Shown here piece by piece: positions 52,411 through 61,298 of a stretch of DNA of 64,000 bases. Made by a program: the position numbers and the translations under genes. Origin of the DNA: Lachnospiraceae bacterium (GTDB taxonomy: Bacteria; Bacillota; Clostridia; Lachnospirales; Lachnospiraceae); the NCBI GenBank assembly GCA_017427775.1, contig JAFRSD010000019.1, positions 1 to 64,000 of the forward strand, read 5' to 3'. Within the stretch, counting starts at the first letter, position 1, and each line of letters starts with the position of its first letter. The notes under the pieces are model-generated. The model ran no database searches. It was given only the letters and a program-made list of their open reading frames with translations, and was not told the DNA's origin.

Positions 52411-53784
52411 CTATCGTCCGCAGATAAACTCCCAGATACGCTTCGGGGAGAGCTTCTGGCCGGTATGAAGCATCAGTCCGCGGTAGATTCTCGCCGCAAG
52501 GAATATCAAGAGCAATCCGACCGCAACAACCTCTACGCTGACGATCAGTCCGCCGAGAAGTCCCAGGTTACCGGTCAGCAGATCAACCGGAACGCAGAAC
52601 GGAGCCGCGAAAGGAACGTAGCGGCATACAGCGAGCACTTCCTTGGCACCGGACAGCGATGCGAAATAGGTGATCATCCAGAAGATGATCATCGGGAATA
52701 TGAAAGCACCGTTGGCCGAAGAAGTTTCCTCGGGTTTCGATACGAAGCTTCCGCCGATTGCTGCAAGCGCAAAGTAGATGAATATACCGAAACAGAATAC
52801 GATAATGCTCATCACGATGGCTGCCGGAGAAAGCGCGCTCTCGCCGATAAAGTTCCGAAGGAACCTGAGAACGCTCGAAAGCTTATTGTGGAACTCGCTT
52901 CCGTGAAGGGCTTTTCCGATAATGCCGCCGGCAAGAAGACCGAGCAGCGCGCCGCCGACCCATATAAAGAACTGTCCGAGCGCCATAACGGTAAGCGCCA
53001 CGGTCTTTCCGAGGATCAGCGCGTTCGGTTCCACCGAAACAAGCATTGTCTCCATCAGTTTGGACGTCTTCTCAATTGATACTTCCTTACAGATCGTCTG
53101 CCCGTGAAGAAGGATCATCATGTACATAACGAAGCCGAGGATCGCGGGAAGGAATCCCTTGATCAGCATATTCAGCATGCTGATCTCTTCGTCCGTAGAT
53201 ACGGTTCTCGTAACCGGTTCGAGAGAGATAAACTGAATTGCCTCTTCCGTCATGTGAAGGGACTCATATACGGCAAGTCTGACAGAGTCGGAAATGAAAT
53301 CTCCGGCCGTCATTGCCTCGCCCTTTTCGATCTCGGAATTCTTCGGGATCTTCAGGCTGGTTACATATTTTACGCCGCCGTCATCATTCGTTCCCTTTTC
53401 CACGATCGCGATAATGGTCTTATTGGCCGGGTCATCGGAAGCCGCCTTGAAAGCCTCTTCCTCTGTACCTTCGGCATCTTTGTAAACGTAGATGATATCA
53501 GGCGTCGCGTCCTCATCCTCTTCGTCCTCTTCCTCTTCGGGAAGAATGTCTTCGAGGCCGGTCTTGTTGACAACCAGAACCGTACACGTCTTGATATCTT
53601 TCTCTTTATCCTTGTCTTTATCGGACTCCGCACTCTTGGGTTTTCCGGTAAAGTAGATCAGGGCCGCACCGCCTATGAACAGGAGGAGGGCAAATATGAT
53701 CGTAACCCGCAGGAACCCGTTACGGGTTGCATACTGCTTCATCGTAAAGCGGTATACGGAGCGAAAACCTTTCATCTGTCTCAT
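52411..53784 (-). CDS. ABC-2 type permease (NatB-like) 2
   Basis: A 457-aa membrane subunit with one N-terminal helix, a large outside domain (about 45-200, with an acidic EEEEDEEDEDA run) and five or six C-terminal helices. This is the NatB/ABC-2 exporter layout. Its start overlaps the other permease gene by 4 bases. The ATPase is encoded first in the operon. Relatives export sodium or peptides; the substrate here is unknown. Confidence 0.88.
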   Translation of the reverse strand: MRQMKGFRSVYRFTMKQYATRNGFLRVTIIFALLLFIGGAALIYFTGKPKSAESDKDKDKEKDIKTCTVLVVNKTGLEDILPEEEEDEEDEDATPDIIYVYKDAEGTEEEAFKAASDDPANKTIIAIVEKGTNDDGGVKYVTSLKIPKNSEIEKGEAMTAGDFISDSVRLAVYESLHMTEEAIQFISLEPVTRTVSTDEEISMLNMLIKGFLPAILGFVMYMMILLHGQTICKEVSIEKTSKLMETMLVSVEPNALILGKTVALTVMALGQFFIWVGGALLGLLAGGIIGKALHGSEFHNKLSSVLRFLRNFIGESALSPAAIVMSIIVFCFGIFIYFALAAIGGSFVSKPEETSSANGAFIFPMIIFWMITYFASLSGAKEVLAVCRYVPFAAPFCVPVDLLTGNLGLLGGLIVSVEVVAVGLLLIFLAARIYRGLMLHTGQKLSPKRIWEFICGR

Positions 53785-55178
53785 GCGGTTTTACCTCCTT
53801 TCGCCTGCTTTAAGAATTTGCCAAGATCCTTCAGCTTGATCTTATTGCCGTTGTACATGATCAGGATCTCGTATACACGAGCCGATACGAACAGGATAAT
53901 AACATCAAGAACGATCAGTATTGCGAGGGAAGCAAGCCGAATCCACAGCGGGCCCGCACCGATGACGCAAACACCGGGAAGCAGGAACGGAGCGGAAAGC
54001 GGGATAAACATAGCCGCATAGAACAGCGGATTCGTCAGAGACTTCTGCATCGTCATGGACGCGAACATACCGAGGTATGCGCCTATGATCGTGAGGATAA
54101 CAAGAAGGCTCATGCTCTCCTGCATCTCTTCCATCTTGCGGACCATAGCGCCGCACAGACCTGCAACAAATCCGTAGAACATAACACCGCAAGCCACACC
54201 TACCAGAGCGATCAGCAGGTTCGGAAGGGTCAGATTGCTGAGAATGCCCTCCGGAAGCTTAGTCTTCAGATAGTCGCTTCCGGTAAACTGCTTCGTTAAA
54301 ATATTGGAAACGAAAGCAAGTATCAGGGAAACGCTGAGCTGCAGAACCGTCGAAACAACCGAAGCAACTACTTTACCGAATACAAGCGCCATCGGACGGA
54401 TGGATGTCAGAAGGTATTCCATAACCTTTGTCGACTTATCCATGGCAACCGCAGTGGCAACCTGCGACGAAGAAGTCGTAACAATCATCATGATAACGAA
54501 CAGGATCGCGTAAACCACCCAGTACTTTGCCTCGGAAATATGAGGCTTCTCGGAGATAAACGTGCCATCGTCCTGCTCCATCAGGGAAACAACTTCGTAT
54601 TTGTAGTCGAGAGCGGCGATCTGCTCCTCACCCATCTCGGTGATCTTGTACTTGAACTCGTCAAACTCCTTGACGAGGAGGCTGCCGATGTAATCGCACT
54701 CTTTGTCTTTAACCTTGGACTCGATAGCGGTAACAACGTCAAATGCGACGCCGCTTGTCAAGTCCGCATAAATATGGATGATCGCGCTGTTAGGCTCTTT
54801 GTTAACCTTTTCGCACAGATCCTTATAGGTCTTCTCGTCTTTCTCGCCTTCCAGGTTCAAAATCGCAACGTAAAGCACACGCTCTACTTCGACATCCTTG
54901 AAGACTTCTTTCTCTTTAAAAATATCCGACCGGAAGCCGGCGTCGGTAAACCCAAGCTCGTCCAGAATATATACCTTCTGAAGAGTTGCGTTCTCGATAT
55001 TGTATTCCTCGTCGCCTTTGCCTTTCTTATCGCCCGTTAAGAGGGAAAGCACCGGAACCGCAAAGAAGCAGATGACCCACATAATGATCATGAAGATCAA
55101 AAACGAGCGGTTCTTCCAGGTTTCGACAAGAGTGAAGCGGAATACATCGGTCCATCCGCGAAACTCACTCTTTTTCAT
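53781..55178 (-). CDS. ABC-2 type permease (NatB-like) 1
   Basis: A 465-aa paralogue of the following permease with the same layout: helix at about 24-44, a large outside domain with charged segments, then a six-helix C-terminal bundle. The family motif region AMDKSTKVMEYLLTSIRPMA is clear. The ATG (MKKSEF) follows GAGGAGG and overlaps the ATPase gene by 14 bases. The two permeases probably form a heterodimer with the NatA-like ATPase. Confidence 0.9.
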   Translation of the reverse strand: MKKSEFRGWTDVFRFTLVETWKNRSFLIFMIIMWVICFFAVPVLSLLTGDKKGKGDEEYNIENATLQKVYILDELGFTDAGFRSDIFKEKEVFKDVEVERVLYVAILNLEGEKDEKTYKDLCEKVNKEPNSAIIHIYADLTSGVAFDVVTAIESKVKDKECDYIGSLLVKEFDEFKYKITEMGEEQIAALDYKYEVVSLMEQDDGTFISEKPHISEAKYWVVYAILFVIMMIVTTSSSQVATAVAMDKSTKVMEYLLTSIRPMALVFGKVVASVVSTVLQLSVSLILAFVSNILTKQFTGSDYLKTKLPEGILSNLTLPNLLIALVGVACGVMFYGFVAGLCGAMVRKMEEMQESMSLLVILTIIGAYLGMFASMTMQKSLTNPLFYAAMFIPLSAPFLLPGVCVIGAGPLWIRLASLAILIVLDVIILFVSARVYEILIMYNGNKIKLKDLGKFLKQAKGGKTA

Positions 55179-56154
55179 TATTCGCACCTTCCTCCTCGGC
55201 AACGGTATTACCGCCGACCTTCTCTACGAAAATCTCATGCAGGCTCGGCTCACGAAGTTCAAACCGGATGATCGTGATTTTACGCCCGATAACGGAATTA
55301 TTCGTATCGATCAGCGTACGAAGGAACTGCATTGCCTGCTCTTCGCCGGTAACACGGATGTGGTATTCGCTCGGAAGCTTCTCCACGATCGGAAGACCGG
55401 CTGCGGCAATCAGATCCTCAATTTCGCCCTCGCATTTAACGAAGAGGTTTACTCGTCCGTAACTCTTCTTGATCTCGTCCAGGTTACCCTGAAGCACCGT
55501 CTTACCGTGATCAAGAATCGTAATATCCGTACAGAACTCCTCAACGGTAGGCATCTGGTGGCTGGACATGATAACGTACTTGTCCTTCGCAATCTCTTCA
55601 CGGATAACTTCCTTGAAGAGGTCGGTATTAACCGGATCAAGACCGCTCATGGGCTCATCGAGGATCAGGAATTCCGGATCGGAGATCAGCGCCGCCATCA
55701 GCTGAACCTTCTGCTGGTTACCTTTACTGAGCTGGTCCGCAAGCTTCGGCTTGGGAGCCTTGCCTTTCGAGTTCTTCGGCGGGAACAGATATTCATCCAG
55801 TTCAAGACGCGTCGACCAGTGTTTGATGCGCTTCATTGCCTCACTGCGCTTAACACCCTTCAGGCGGGCAAAGTACAGCAACTGATCAATGATAGGATAC
55901 TTCGGATAAAGTCCTCTTTCCTCAGCAAGATAGCCGATATTCATCTGTTTCGGCTGCATTTCCTTTCCGTCGAAAAGAACATCTCCGGAATCCTTCTGCA
56001 GCATACCGAGAATCATACGGATGGATGTCGTTTTACCGGCACCGTTCGTACCCAGTAACGCATATACGCCCGGGCGATCCATTTTGAGATTCAGGTGGTC
56101 AACCACGACCTTATCGCCGTAGGACTTGACCAAATTACGCACTTCAAAAGACAT
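55165..56154 (-). CDS. natA: ABC transporter ATPase, NatA-like
   Basis: A 329-aa ATPase. Walker A GTNGAGKTT, signature LSKGNQQKVQL and Walker B FLILDEPMSGLD are intact. The C-terminal 90 residues match the extra domain (DUF4162) found in NatA-type exporters. The start is the ATG giving MSFEVRN, with GGAGG before it. With the two NatB-like genes it forms an export system; sodium efflux is known for Bacillus NatAB, but the substrate here is not shown. A good promoter lies at 56199-56227. Confidence 0.92.
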   Translation of the reverse strand: MSFEVRNLVKSYGDKVVVDHLNLKMDRPGVYALLGTNGAGKTTSIRMILGMLQKDSGDVLFDGKEMQPKQMNIGYLAEERGLYPKYPIIDQLLYFARLKGVKRSEAMKRIKHWSTRLELDEYLFPPKNSKGKAPKPKLADQLSKGNQQKVQLMAALISDPEFLILDEPMSGLDPVNTDLFKEVIREEIAKDKYVIMSSHQMPTVEEFCTDITILDHGKTVLQGNLDEIKKSYGRVNLFVKCEGEIEDLIAAAGLPIVEKLPSEYHIRVTGEEQAMQFLRTLIDTNNSVIGRKITIIRFELREPSLHEIFVEKVGGNTVAEEEGANNEKE

Positions 56155-56198
56155 TGTTTCACACCTCCGTGTTTGTTCATGGAACCCCAACTTCAAGC

Positions 56199-56227
56199 AT
56201 TATACCACATGTAAACTCTATTTACAA
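56199..56227 (-). promoter_or_regulatory. Promoter of the natA-like operon
   Basis: Minus strand TTGTAA (56222-56227), 17 bases, TATAAT (56199-56204), about 45 bases before the ATPase start. Confidence 0.65.
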
Positions 56228-56317
56228 CTATGATGTTGCACATTTTTCTTTTTCTTTACATTTTTTAACCAGAAAATGTAAAAATATTCCATCATCCGGG
56301 CACTCCGGAATATCTTC

Positions 56318-56776
56318 TCAACCCTTGCCGAGCTCCGCGGAATCAAGAAAGATTGTGAACGGTCCGTCGTTCAGCAGCCGAACTTTCATGTCCGCGCCGA
56401 AGCTTCCGGTTTCAACCGGGATTCCCTCTACATCGCGGATTCTCGCCGTGACATATTCATAGAGGCGCTCCGCCTCCTGCGGATTGCCTGCCTTGGTGAA
56501 GGACGGCCTGTTGCCGTGCTTACAGTCCGCATACAGCGTAAACTGCGAAACAACGAGCATCGAACCGCCCACATCACGGATTGAAAGATTGGTCTTTCCG
56601 TTTTCGTCCTCGAAAATCCGAAGCCCCGCAAGCTTCTTCACCATCGCGTCGGCAACCGCCTCGGTGTCCGTATCGCATACGCCGACCAGCACGAGATATC
56701 CTTTGCCGATCTCACCGATCACTTTTCCGTCCACGGTGACCGAGGCTTCCGTCACCCGTTGAATCAAAAACCGCAT
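56318..56776 (-). CDS. dtd: D-aminoacyl-tRNA deacylase
   Basis: Dtd hydrolyses D-aminoacyl-tRNA (and Gly-tRNA-Ala), keeping D-amino acids out of proteins. The 152-aa sequence has [26 protein letters not shown] and the Gly-cisPro region near the end as [10 protein letters not shown]. Most members have GPVT where this one has GPFT; Gly-Pro, the functional pair, is kept. AGGAGG precedes the ATG. It follows xpt at a distance with a hairpin between. Confidence 0.94.
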   Translation of the reverse strand: MRFLIQRVTEASVTVDGKVIGEIGKGYLVLVGVCDTDTEAVADAMVKKLAGLRIFEDENGKTNLSIRDVGGSMLVVSQFTLYADCKHGNRPSFTKAGNPQEAERLYEYVTARIRDVEGIPVETGSFGADMKVRLLNDGPFTIFLDSAELGKG

Positions 56777-56793
56777 ATTGCATCCTCCTGAAT

Positions 56794-56817
56794 AAGGCGC
56801 CTCCTAAGAAGCGCCTT
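56794..56817. terminator. Hairpin between xpt and dtd
   Basis: AAGGCGC (56794-56800) pairs with GCGCCTT (56811-56817); plus-strand tail GATTTCTTT. It could end the xpt transcript (minus strand), although the better T-run is on the other strand. Confidence 0.55.
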
Positions 56818-56917
56818 GATTTCTTTCTATTCTTCGAAGGCGGTCCTCCGCCCGTTTTCGCTTTCTACCCGGTCGCCGACCGTTTTCAATTTCTATCCGG
56901 CCGCCCCTCGCTCTTTC

Positions 56918-57499
56918 TCAGGTCCCGTCTTCGCGGAACTGAAGTCGTCCGTTCTCCATGCTTTCTATGATCGCAAGCGACTCGAGCCGTACGCCCATGC
57001 CGCGGATCTTGTCTCCGCCTGCCTGGAAGCCTTTCTCGATCGCAATACCGCAGCCGACAAGCGTCGCGCCGGATTCCTTCACGATTGAAATAAGTCCCTC
57101 AAGCGCGCACCCGTTTGCAAGGAAGTCATCAATGATCAGTACCCGGTCCTCCGGTCCCAGAAATTTCTTCGCCACGATAACATCGAAAATGCGTCCCTTC
57201 GTGAACGAAGTAATCTGTGTCGTCAGCAGATCGCCGTCCAGATTCTTGCCCTGCGTCTTCTTGGCAAATACGACCTTACAACCGAACTCCTCGGCCGCAA
57301 TGCAGGCAATACCGATTCCGGATGCCTCGATGGTCAGGATCTTATTCACCCCGACATCTGCAAAACGGCGCTTCCATTCCTTCGCCATTTGCCGGAATAA
57401 TACAACGTCCATCTGATGGTTCAGAAACATATCAACCTTCAGAATGTTCCCTTCTTTTACGACGCCTTCCTCCCGGATGCGGTCTTCCAACAGCTTCAT
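56918..57499 (-). CDS. xpt: Xanthine phosphoribosyltransferase
   Basis: Xpt makes XMP from xanthine and PRPP in purine salvage. The 193-aa sequence shows the Firmicutes Xpt start [12 protein letters not shown], the PRPP-binding [14 protein letters not shown] and [17 protein letters not shown] precedes the ATG. Unlike many xpt genes it has no guanine-riboswitch core in the 80-base leader. A promoter is visible at 57579-57607, back to back with one for the next gene. No pbuX-type permease is adjacent. Confidence 0.95.
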   Translation of the reverse strand: MKLLEDRIREEGVVKEGNILKVDMFLNHQMDVVLFRQMAKEWKRRFADVGVNKILTIEASGIGIACIAAEEFGCKVVFAKKTQGKNLDGDLLTTQITSFTKGRIFDVIVAKKFLGPEDRVLIIDDFLANGCALEGLISIVKESGATLVGCGIAIEKGFQAGGDKIRGMGVRLESLAIIESMENGRLQFREDGT

Positions 57500-57578
57500 A
57501 CGGCACCTCCGTCTGACTGATTCCTTAACGGGCGTTCCCGGTATTTTCGTCTATTCTTCGCGCGCCCGCGTTTTATTC

Positions 57579-57607
57579 AGTATAACACCGCGGAAAGCAT
57601 TTGACAA
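57579..57607 (-). promoter_or_regulatory. Promoter of xpt, overlapping a divergent promoter
   Basis: Minus strand TTGTCA (57602-57607), 17 bases, TATACT (57579-57584). The -35 hexamer overlaps the -35 of the plus-strand promoter at 57601. Confidence 0.65.
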
Positions 57608-57629
57608 ATACTATCGCGTATGGTAGATT
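57601..57629 (+). promoter_or_regulatory. Promoter of the substrate-binding lipoprotein, with a long leader
   Basis: TTGACA (57601-57606), 17 bases, TAGATT (57624-57629). It implies a leader of about 175 bases (57637-57812) that is GC-rich with several possible stems, for example CTGCGGAAACGCTTTCGCAG near 57761. I recognise no known riboswitch in it. Confidence 0.6.
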
Positions 57630-57812
57630 ATTGGCGAATCACAGGCATCCTGCGGAGAAGGCCGTCGCGCCGACTCCAAAGACGCTTCGCATAAGACGGT
57701 TCCGACGGGGAGGCTTTCCGACCCGGACGACGGTTTATTCTTTATGCCGAAAAGTCTGCGGAAACGCTTTCGCAGGCTCTATGATGACAATATAACAGAA
57801 CGGAGTGATATC

Positions 57813-58871
57813 ATGAAAAAAGTATTATCCCTGATCCTTTTAGCAAGCCTTACCGCAATGCTTCTGATCGGCTGTAGCAAGAAGGCTGATCCGACCCCCA
57901 CGGAAGCTCCCACGGAGCAGCCGACCGAGACTCCCGTTACCGGCGAGCCGACCGAAACACCTACGCCCGAGCCTTACAAGCCCGCAGACATTAATGTGGC
58001 TGTTCTGAAAGGCCCCACCGCGATCGGTATGGTAAAGCTCATGTCCGAAGCGGAAGCCAAGACCGCGAAGAACAACTACACATATACCGTTGCAGGCGCA
58101 GCCGACGAGATTACCGCGAAGATTATCAAAGGCGAGATTCCGGTAGCCGCTGTTCCCTGTAACCTTGCTTCGACGCTTTATAACAAGACCAAGGGCGGCG
58201 TTACCGTATGTGCGGTCAACACGCTCGGCGTCCTTTACATTGTGGATACCGGCGACAGCGTGCAGACCCTTGCAGACCTGAAGGGCAAGACCATCTACGC
58301 GACCGGCGCAGGCACGACACCCGAGTACACGCTCCGCTACCTCCTCAAGTCCGCAGGCATCGATCCCGATAAGGATGTAACGCTCACATTCCTTTCTGAG
58401 GCAAGCGAAGCCGCTGCACGTATCGCTGCCGCTGACGGCGAAGTGATTGCAATGCTCCCGCAGCCCTATGTGGCAACCGTTCAGGCAAAAGTTCCGAGTG
58501 TACGCGTTGCGCTTGACATCACGGCCGAGTGGGACAAGCTGAACGATTCCACTGTTGTTACCGGCGTGATCGTTGCCAACACCGCATGGCTTAAGGACAA
58601 TGCGGAGGCATTTGACGTATTCCTTGAGGAATACAAGGCAAGCACCGCTTTCGCTACGGCAAATGTGGACGAGGCCGCCGAGCTTGTCGAGCACTTCGAC
58701 ATCTTCAAGGCCGCCATCGCCAAGAAAGCGATTCCGCAGTGCAACATCGTATGCTACACGAACGACGAGATGAAGAAAGCCGTTTCCGCTTATCTTCAGA
58801 TTCTCTTCGATGCAAACCCCGCTTCGGTAGGCGGTGCAATGCCCGCAGACAATTTCTATTATGTGAAATAG
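57813..58871 (+). CDS. NrtA/SsuA-like ABC substrate-binding lipoprotein (orphan)
   Basis: A 352-aa lipoprotein (lipobox LIGC, Cys21) with a Thr/Pro/Glu-rich linker (about 25-55) and a type-2 periplasmic binding fold of the NMT1/ThiY/SsuA/NrtA kind: INVAVLKGPTAIGMVKLM, DLKGKTIYATGAGTTPEY and AMLPQPYVATV are typical. It would deliver a small ligand (thiamine precursor, sulfonate, nitrate or similar), which the sequence does not identify. ATPase and permease are not next to it. The start is the ATG after CGGAG; an upstream in-frame ATG would add a non-signal basic stretch. Confidence 0.87.
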   Translation: MKKVLSLILLASLTAMLLIGCSKKADPTPTEAPTEQPTETPVTGEPTETPTPEPYKPADINVAVLKGPTAIGMVKLMSEAEAKTAKNNYTYTVAGAADEITAKIIKGEIPVAAVPCNLASTLYNKTKGGVTVCAVNTLGVLYIVDTGDSVQTLADLKGKTIYATGAGTTPEYTLRYLLKSAGIDPDKDVTLTFLSEASEAAARIAAADGEVIAMLPQPYVATVQAKVPSVRVALDITAEWDKLNDSTVVTGVIVANTAWLKDNAEAFDVFLEEYKASTAFATANVDEAAELVEHFDIFKAAIAKKAIPQCNIVCYTNDEMKKAVSAYLQILFDANPASVGGAMPADNFYYVK

Positions 58872-58935
58872 GCATCCCGGGCCCGGCAGTCTGCCGGTCT
58901 TCTAACAAAATCCCTCCGCAAATCGGTGCGCAAAC

Positions 58936-59001
58936 AAAAAGAGCATGTCCTTCGGTCTTCTACCCATCCGGTAGCTGCCGTCGGACATGCTCTTTCTTTT
59001 T
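58936..59001. terminator. Bidirectional terminator
   Basis: AAAGAGCATGTCC (58938-58950) pairs perfectly with GGACATGCTCTTT (58983-58995), followed by CTTTTT and preceded by AAAAA. It separates the convergent lipoprotein and Hsp20 genes. Confidence 0.88.
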
Positions 59002-59009
59002 ATTGTCGA

Positions 59010-59675
59010 TTAATCAATCTTAATCCCGCTTGACGCATTCTCCTGCGGACGCTTCGCGGTGATCCGCAGAACGCCGTCCTTGTAGGATGCATGAATCGAC
59101 TTCGCGTCGAGATTACCTACGCGAACCTTCAGGTCCAGCTTTCCGACATAACAGGTGTTCTCGGTGAAAAGTACCGCTCCGTCTACTGTCGGAGCCTCTT
59201 TCTTAGCAGTGATAAGAATGGAATCCTTCTCGTAATTCAGCTTCACATTGCTGCGGTCACAGCCGGCCAGCTCGCAGAAGATATTCACCGTATCCGCGGT
59301 ATCCGCACGGAAATACGGAATGACGCCCGCCTTGGACGCTCCGCCGATCTTGATGCCGTTTACCGCATCACGGGCCTTGTTGATAAAGTCTTCAAAAGGC
59401 TTCTTAGCAGCCTCTCCTTCCTTCTTACCCTCACCTGCAGCCTCGGTCTTCGCTGCGGTTTCGTCTGCCTTAGCCTCCGTCTTGGCGGTCTCTTCCTTCA
59501 CGTCATCGCCCTTGAATGCATTCTCGTTCTCTGCTTTCGCTTTCTCGGCGGACTCCTTCATCTTATCCTTTGCGGAATCCACTTCCTTCTGCAGCCCCTT
59601 GATGCTCTTCTCAATGGAATCAAAGAAACCATTCAGAGCCTCGGATGTCTTTGCAAAAAAATCATCATCAAACAT
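59010..59675 (-). CDS. Hsp20-type protein with long Lys/Glu/Ala-rich N-terminus
   Basis: A 221-aa protein whose C-terminal 100 residues are an alpha-crystallin (Hsp20) domain: VIPYFRADTADTVNIFCELA, KLNYEKDSILITAKKEAP and YKDGVLRITAKR. The N-terminal 110 residues are helical and low-complexity, rich in Lys, Glu and Ala (ETAKTEAKADETAAKTEAAG), much longer than in usual small heat-shock proteins. No C-terminal I-x-I motif is evident; it ends SSGIKID. No CIRCE element was seen upstream, although a TTGACA box occurs at 59736-59741. A chaperone role is likely but its clients are unknown. Confidence 0.85.
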   Translation of the reverse strand: MFDDDFFAKTSEALNGFFDSIEKSIKGLQKEVDSAKDKMKESAEKAKAENENAFKGDDVKEETAKTEAKADETAAKTEAAGEGKKEGEAAKKPFEDFINKARDAVNGIKIGGASKAGVIPYFRADTADTVNIFCELAGCDRSNVKLNYEKDSILITAKKEAPTVDGAVLFTENTCYVGKLDLKVRVGNLDAKSIHASYKDGVLRITAKRPQENASSGIKID

Positions 59676-59781
59676 ATTCTTCTCCTCCTGTCTCTATATT
59701 TGAAATGTTCTCATACATCTCTTTCTCGAGGTAAATGTCAATTACCTTATATTATTGTTATACATGAAAACGGGCGGCTTG

Positions 59782-61218
59782 TCAATCCTTTTTCGCAAGG
59801 ATTCGAAGCAGCAGCTCCCAGGTCTTCTGAACCGATTCGATCGAAAGCCGCTCCTTCGTCGTGTGGACGTCATACATCTGCGGCCCCATGCTGATGGCGT
59901 CAAGGTCCGGGATCTTGTCGATCAGAAGTCCGCACTCAAGCCCTGCGTGAATGGTTTCCACCTTCGGCTCGCACCCGTACATCTCACGATAAGCGGCAAC
60001 AGCCTTGTCCCGAATGGCCGACTCCGCGCGGTACTGCCAGCCCGGATACTCGCTGTTACGGGAGACGGTTGCCCCGCAAAGCCCCGCCAGTAGTCCGATC
60101 TGTTCGCAAAGAGCCTGTTTCTCGGATTCGATCAGGCTTCGTACGGATACCGCAATCTCCGCCTGCTCCGCGGTAACACGGATAATTCCCACATTGTCGG
60201 ACGTTTCAACCAGCCCCGGAAGCGTACTCATCGCTTTCGGTCCGTAAGGAAGTAACGTAAACAGGTTCAGAAGACGCTCCTCACAATCTTCGGAAAGGAC
60301 AGCCGCGCCGGACACCTCTTCCGCATATTCTTTCACCGTAATCTGAAGTCCGTCTTCCTTGCCGGTCAACGCATTCTTAAGTTCCGAATAAACCGGAGTG
60401 ATATCCGGCACCTTTTCCGCTGCCACAACCGCTGTTGCCGCGTTCGGGATGGCGTTATCCTTTGTCCCGCCGTTAATCGAAACAAGTCTTATGCCCTGCT
60501 TCTTCAATTCGCGTACAACACGCGCAAGAAGCAGAATCGCGTTGGAACGGTTCTTCGAGATCTCCGTCCCGGAATGTCCTCCCTGAAGTCCGTTAAGGGT
60601 AATCTCATAAAGCTTACCCTCAGCCTTCCCGCGTGTTAACGGCATCCGGAGGCGAAGCGTGGCACCGCCTGCACATCCGGCAATGAAGATTCCCTCATCT
60701 TCGGAATCGAGGTTGATAATACGCCGTGCCGTCAGGTTGGCCGGGTCCATGGCAATGGCTCCGTCCATCCCGGTTTCCTCATTGACCGTCGCCACAAGCA
60801 TGATGGGCGGGTGCGGGATAGAACGGTCGGAAAGAACCGCCAGCCCATAGGCAATCGCAATACCGTCATCGCCGCCGAGTGTTGTACCGCGGGCACCGAT
60901 CAGTCCGTTCTCGATGAAGAGCGAAAGCCCCTCGCGCTCCATATCGATCGTGCAGTCCGCATCCTTTACCGCGACCATATCCATATGTCCCTGGAGCGCG
61001 ATTGCAGGCTCGTTCTCATACCCCGGCGCAGCGTCGCCGTATATGATCACGTTCCCACAGGGCTCCTGCACATAGCGAAGTCCCTGCTCGCGGGCAAATC
61101 CGACGAGCCACTCGCTTATCGCCCCGATATTTCCGGATCCGTGCGGGATGGAGCATATCTCCTCGAAGTATTTCATTACATTTGTCGGCGCAACGGCCGA
61201 AAGAATACCCTGATTCAT
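59782..61218 (-). CDS. pepD: Aminoacyl-histidine dipeptidase (PepD, M20 family)
   Basis: A 478-aa zinc dipeptidase that cleaves Xaa-His and other dipeptides. The M20 metal ligands are in IALQGHMDMVAV and TTLGGDDGIAIAYG, the catalytic Glu in VNEETGMDGA, and IINLDSEDEGIF and the final HTTKERLSI complete the PepD pattern. AGAGG precedes the ATG. The gene is flanked by terminators and appears to be a single unit. No secretion signal, so it acts on imported peptides. Confidence 0.95.
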   Translation of the reverse strand: MNQGILSAVAPTNVMKYFEEICSIPHGSGNIGAISEWLVGFAREQGLRYVQEPCGNVIIYGDAAPGYENEPAIALQGHMDMVAVKDADCTIDMEREGLSLFIENGLIGARGTTLGGDDGIAIAYGLAVLSDRSIPHPPIMLVATVNEETGMDGAIAMDPANLTARRIINLDSEDEGIFIAGCAGGATLRLRMPLTRGKAEGKLYEITLNGLQGGHSGTEISKNRSNAILLLARVVRELKKQGIRLVSINGGTKDNAIPNAATAVVAAEKVPDITPVYSELKNALTGKEDGLQITVKEYAEEVSGAAVLSEDCEERLLNLFTLLPYGPKAMSTLPGLVETSDNVGIIRVTAEQAEIAVSVRSLIESEKQALCEQIGLLAGLCGATVSRNSEYPGWQYRAESAIRDKAVAAYREMYGCEPKVETIHAGLECGLLIDKIPDLDAISMGPQMYDVHTTKERLSIESVQKTWELLLRILAKKD

Positions 61219-61231
61219 AACTCATTCCTCT

Positions 61232-61272
61232 CAAAAAAACAAAGGTACCGGGTGCATAGCGCTTCCGGTACC
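61232..61272 (-). terminator. Terminator after the FHA gene
   Basis: GGTACCGG (61244-61251) and CCGGTACC (61265-61272) form an 8-bp stem. Read on the minus strand it is followed by TTTGTTTTTTTG, a strong U-tract. Confidence 0.88.
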
Positions 61273-61298
61273 ATCGTATTCATTATGTATGCCGCAGT

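Noticed and set aside
57500-57600. Guanine riboswitch before xpt
   Set aside because: The conserved loop and junction bases of the purine aptamer are absent and the leader is only about 80 bases.
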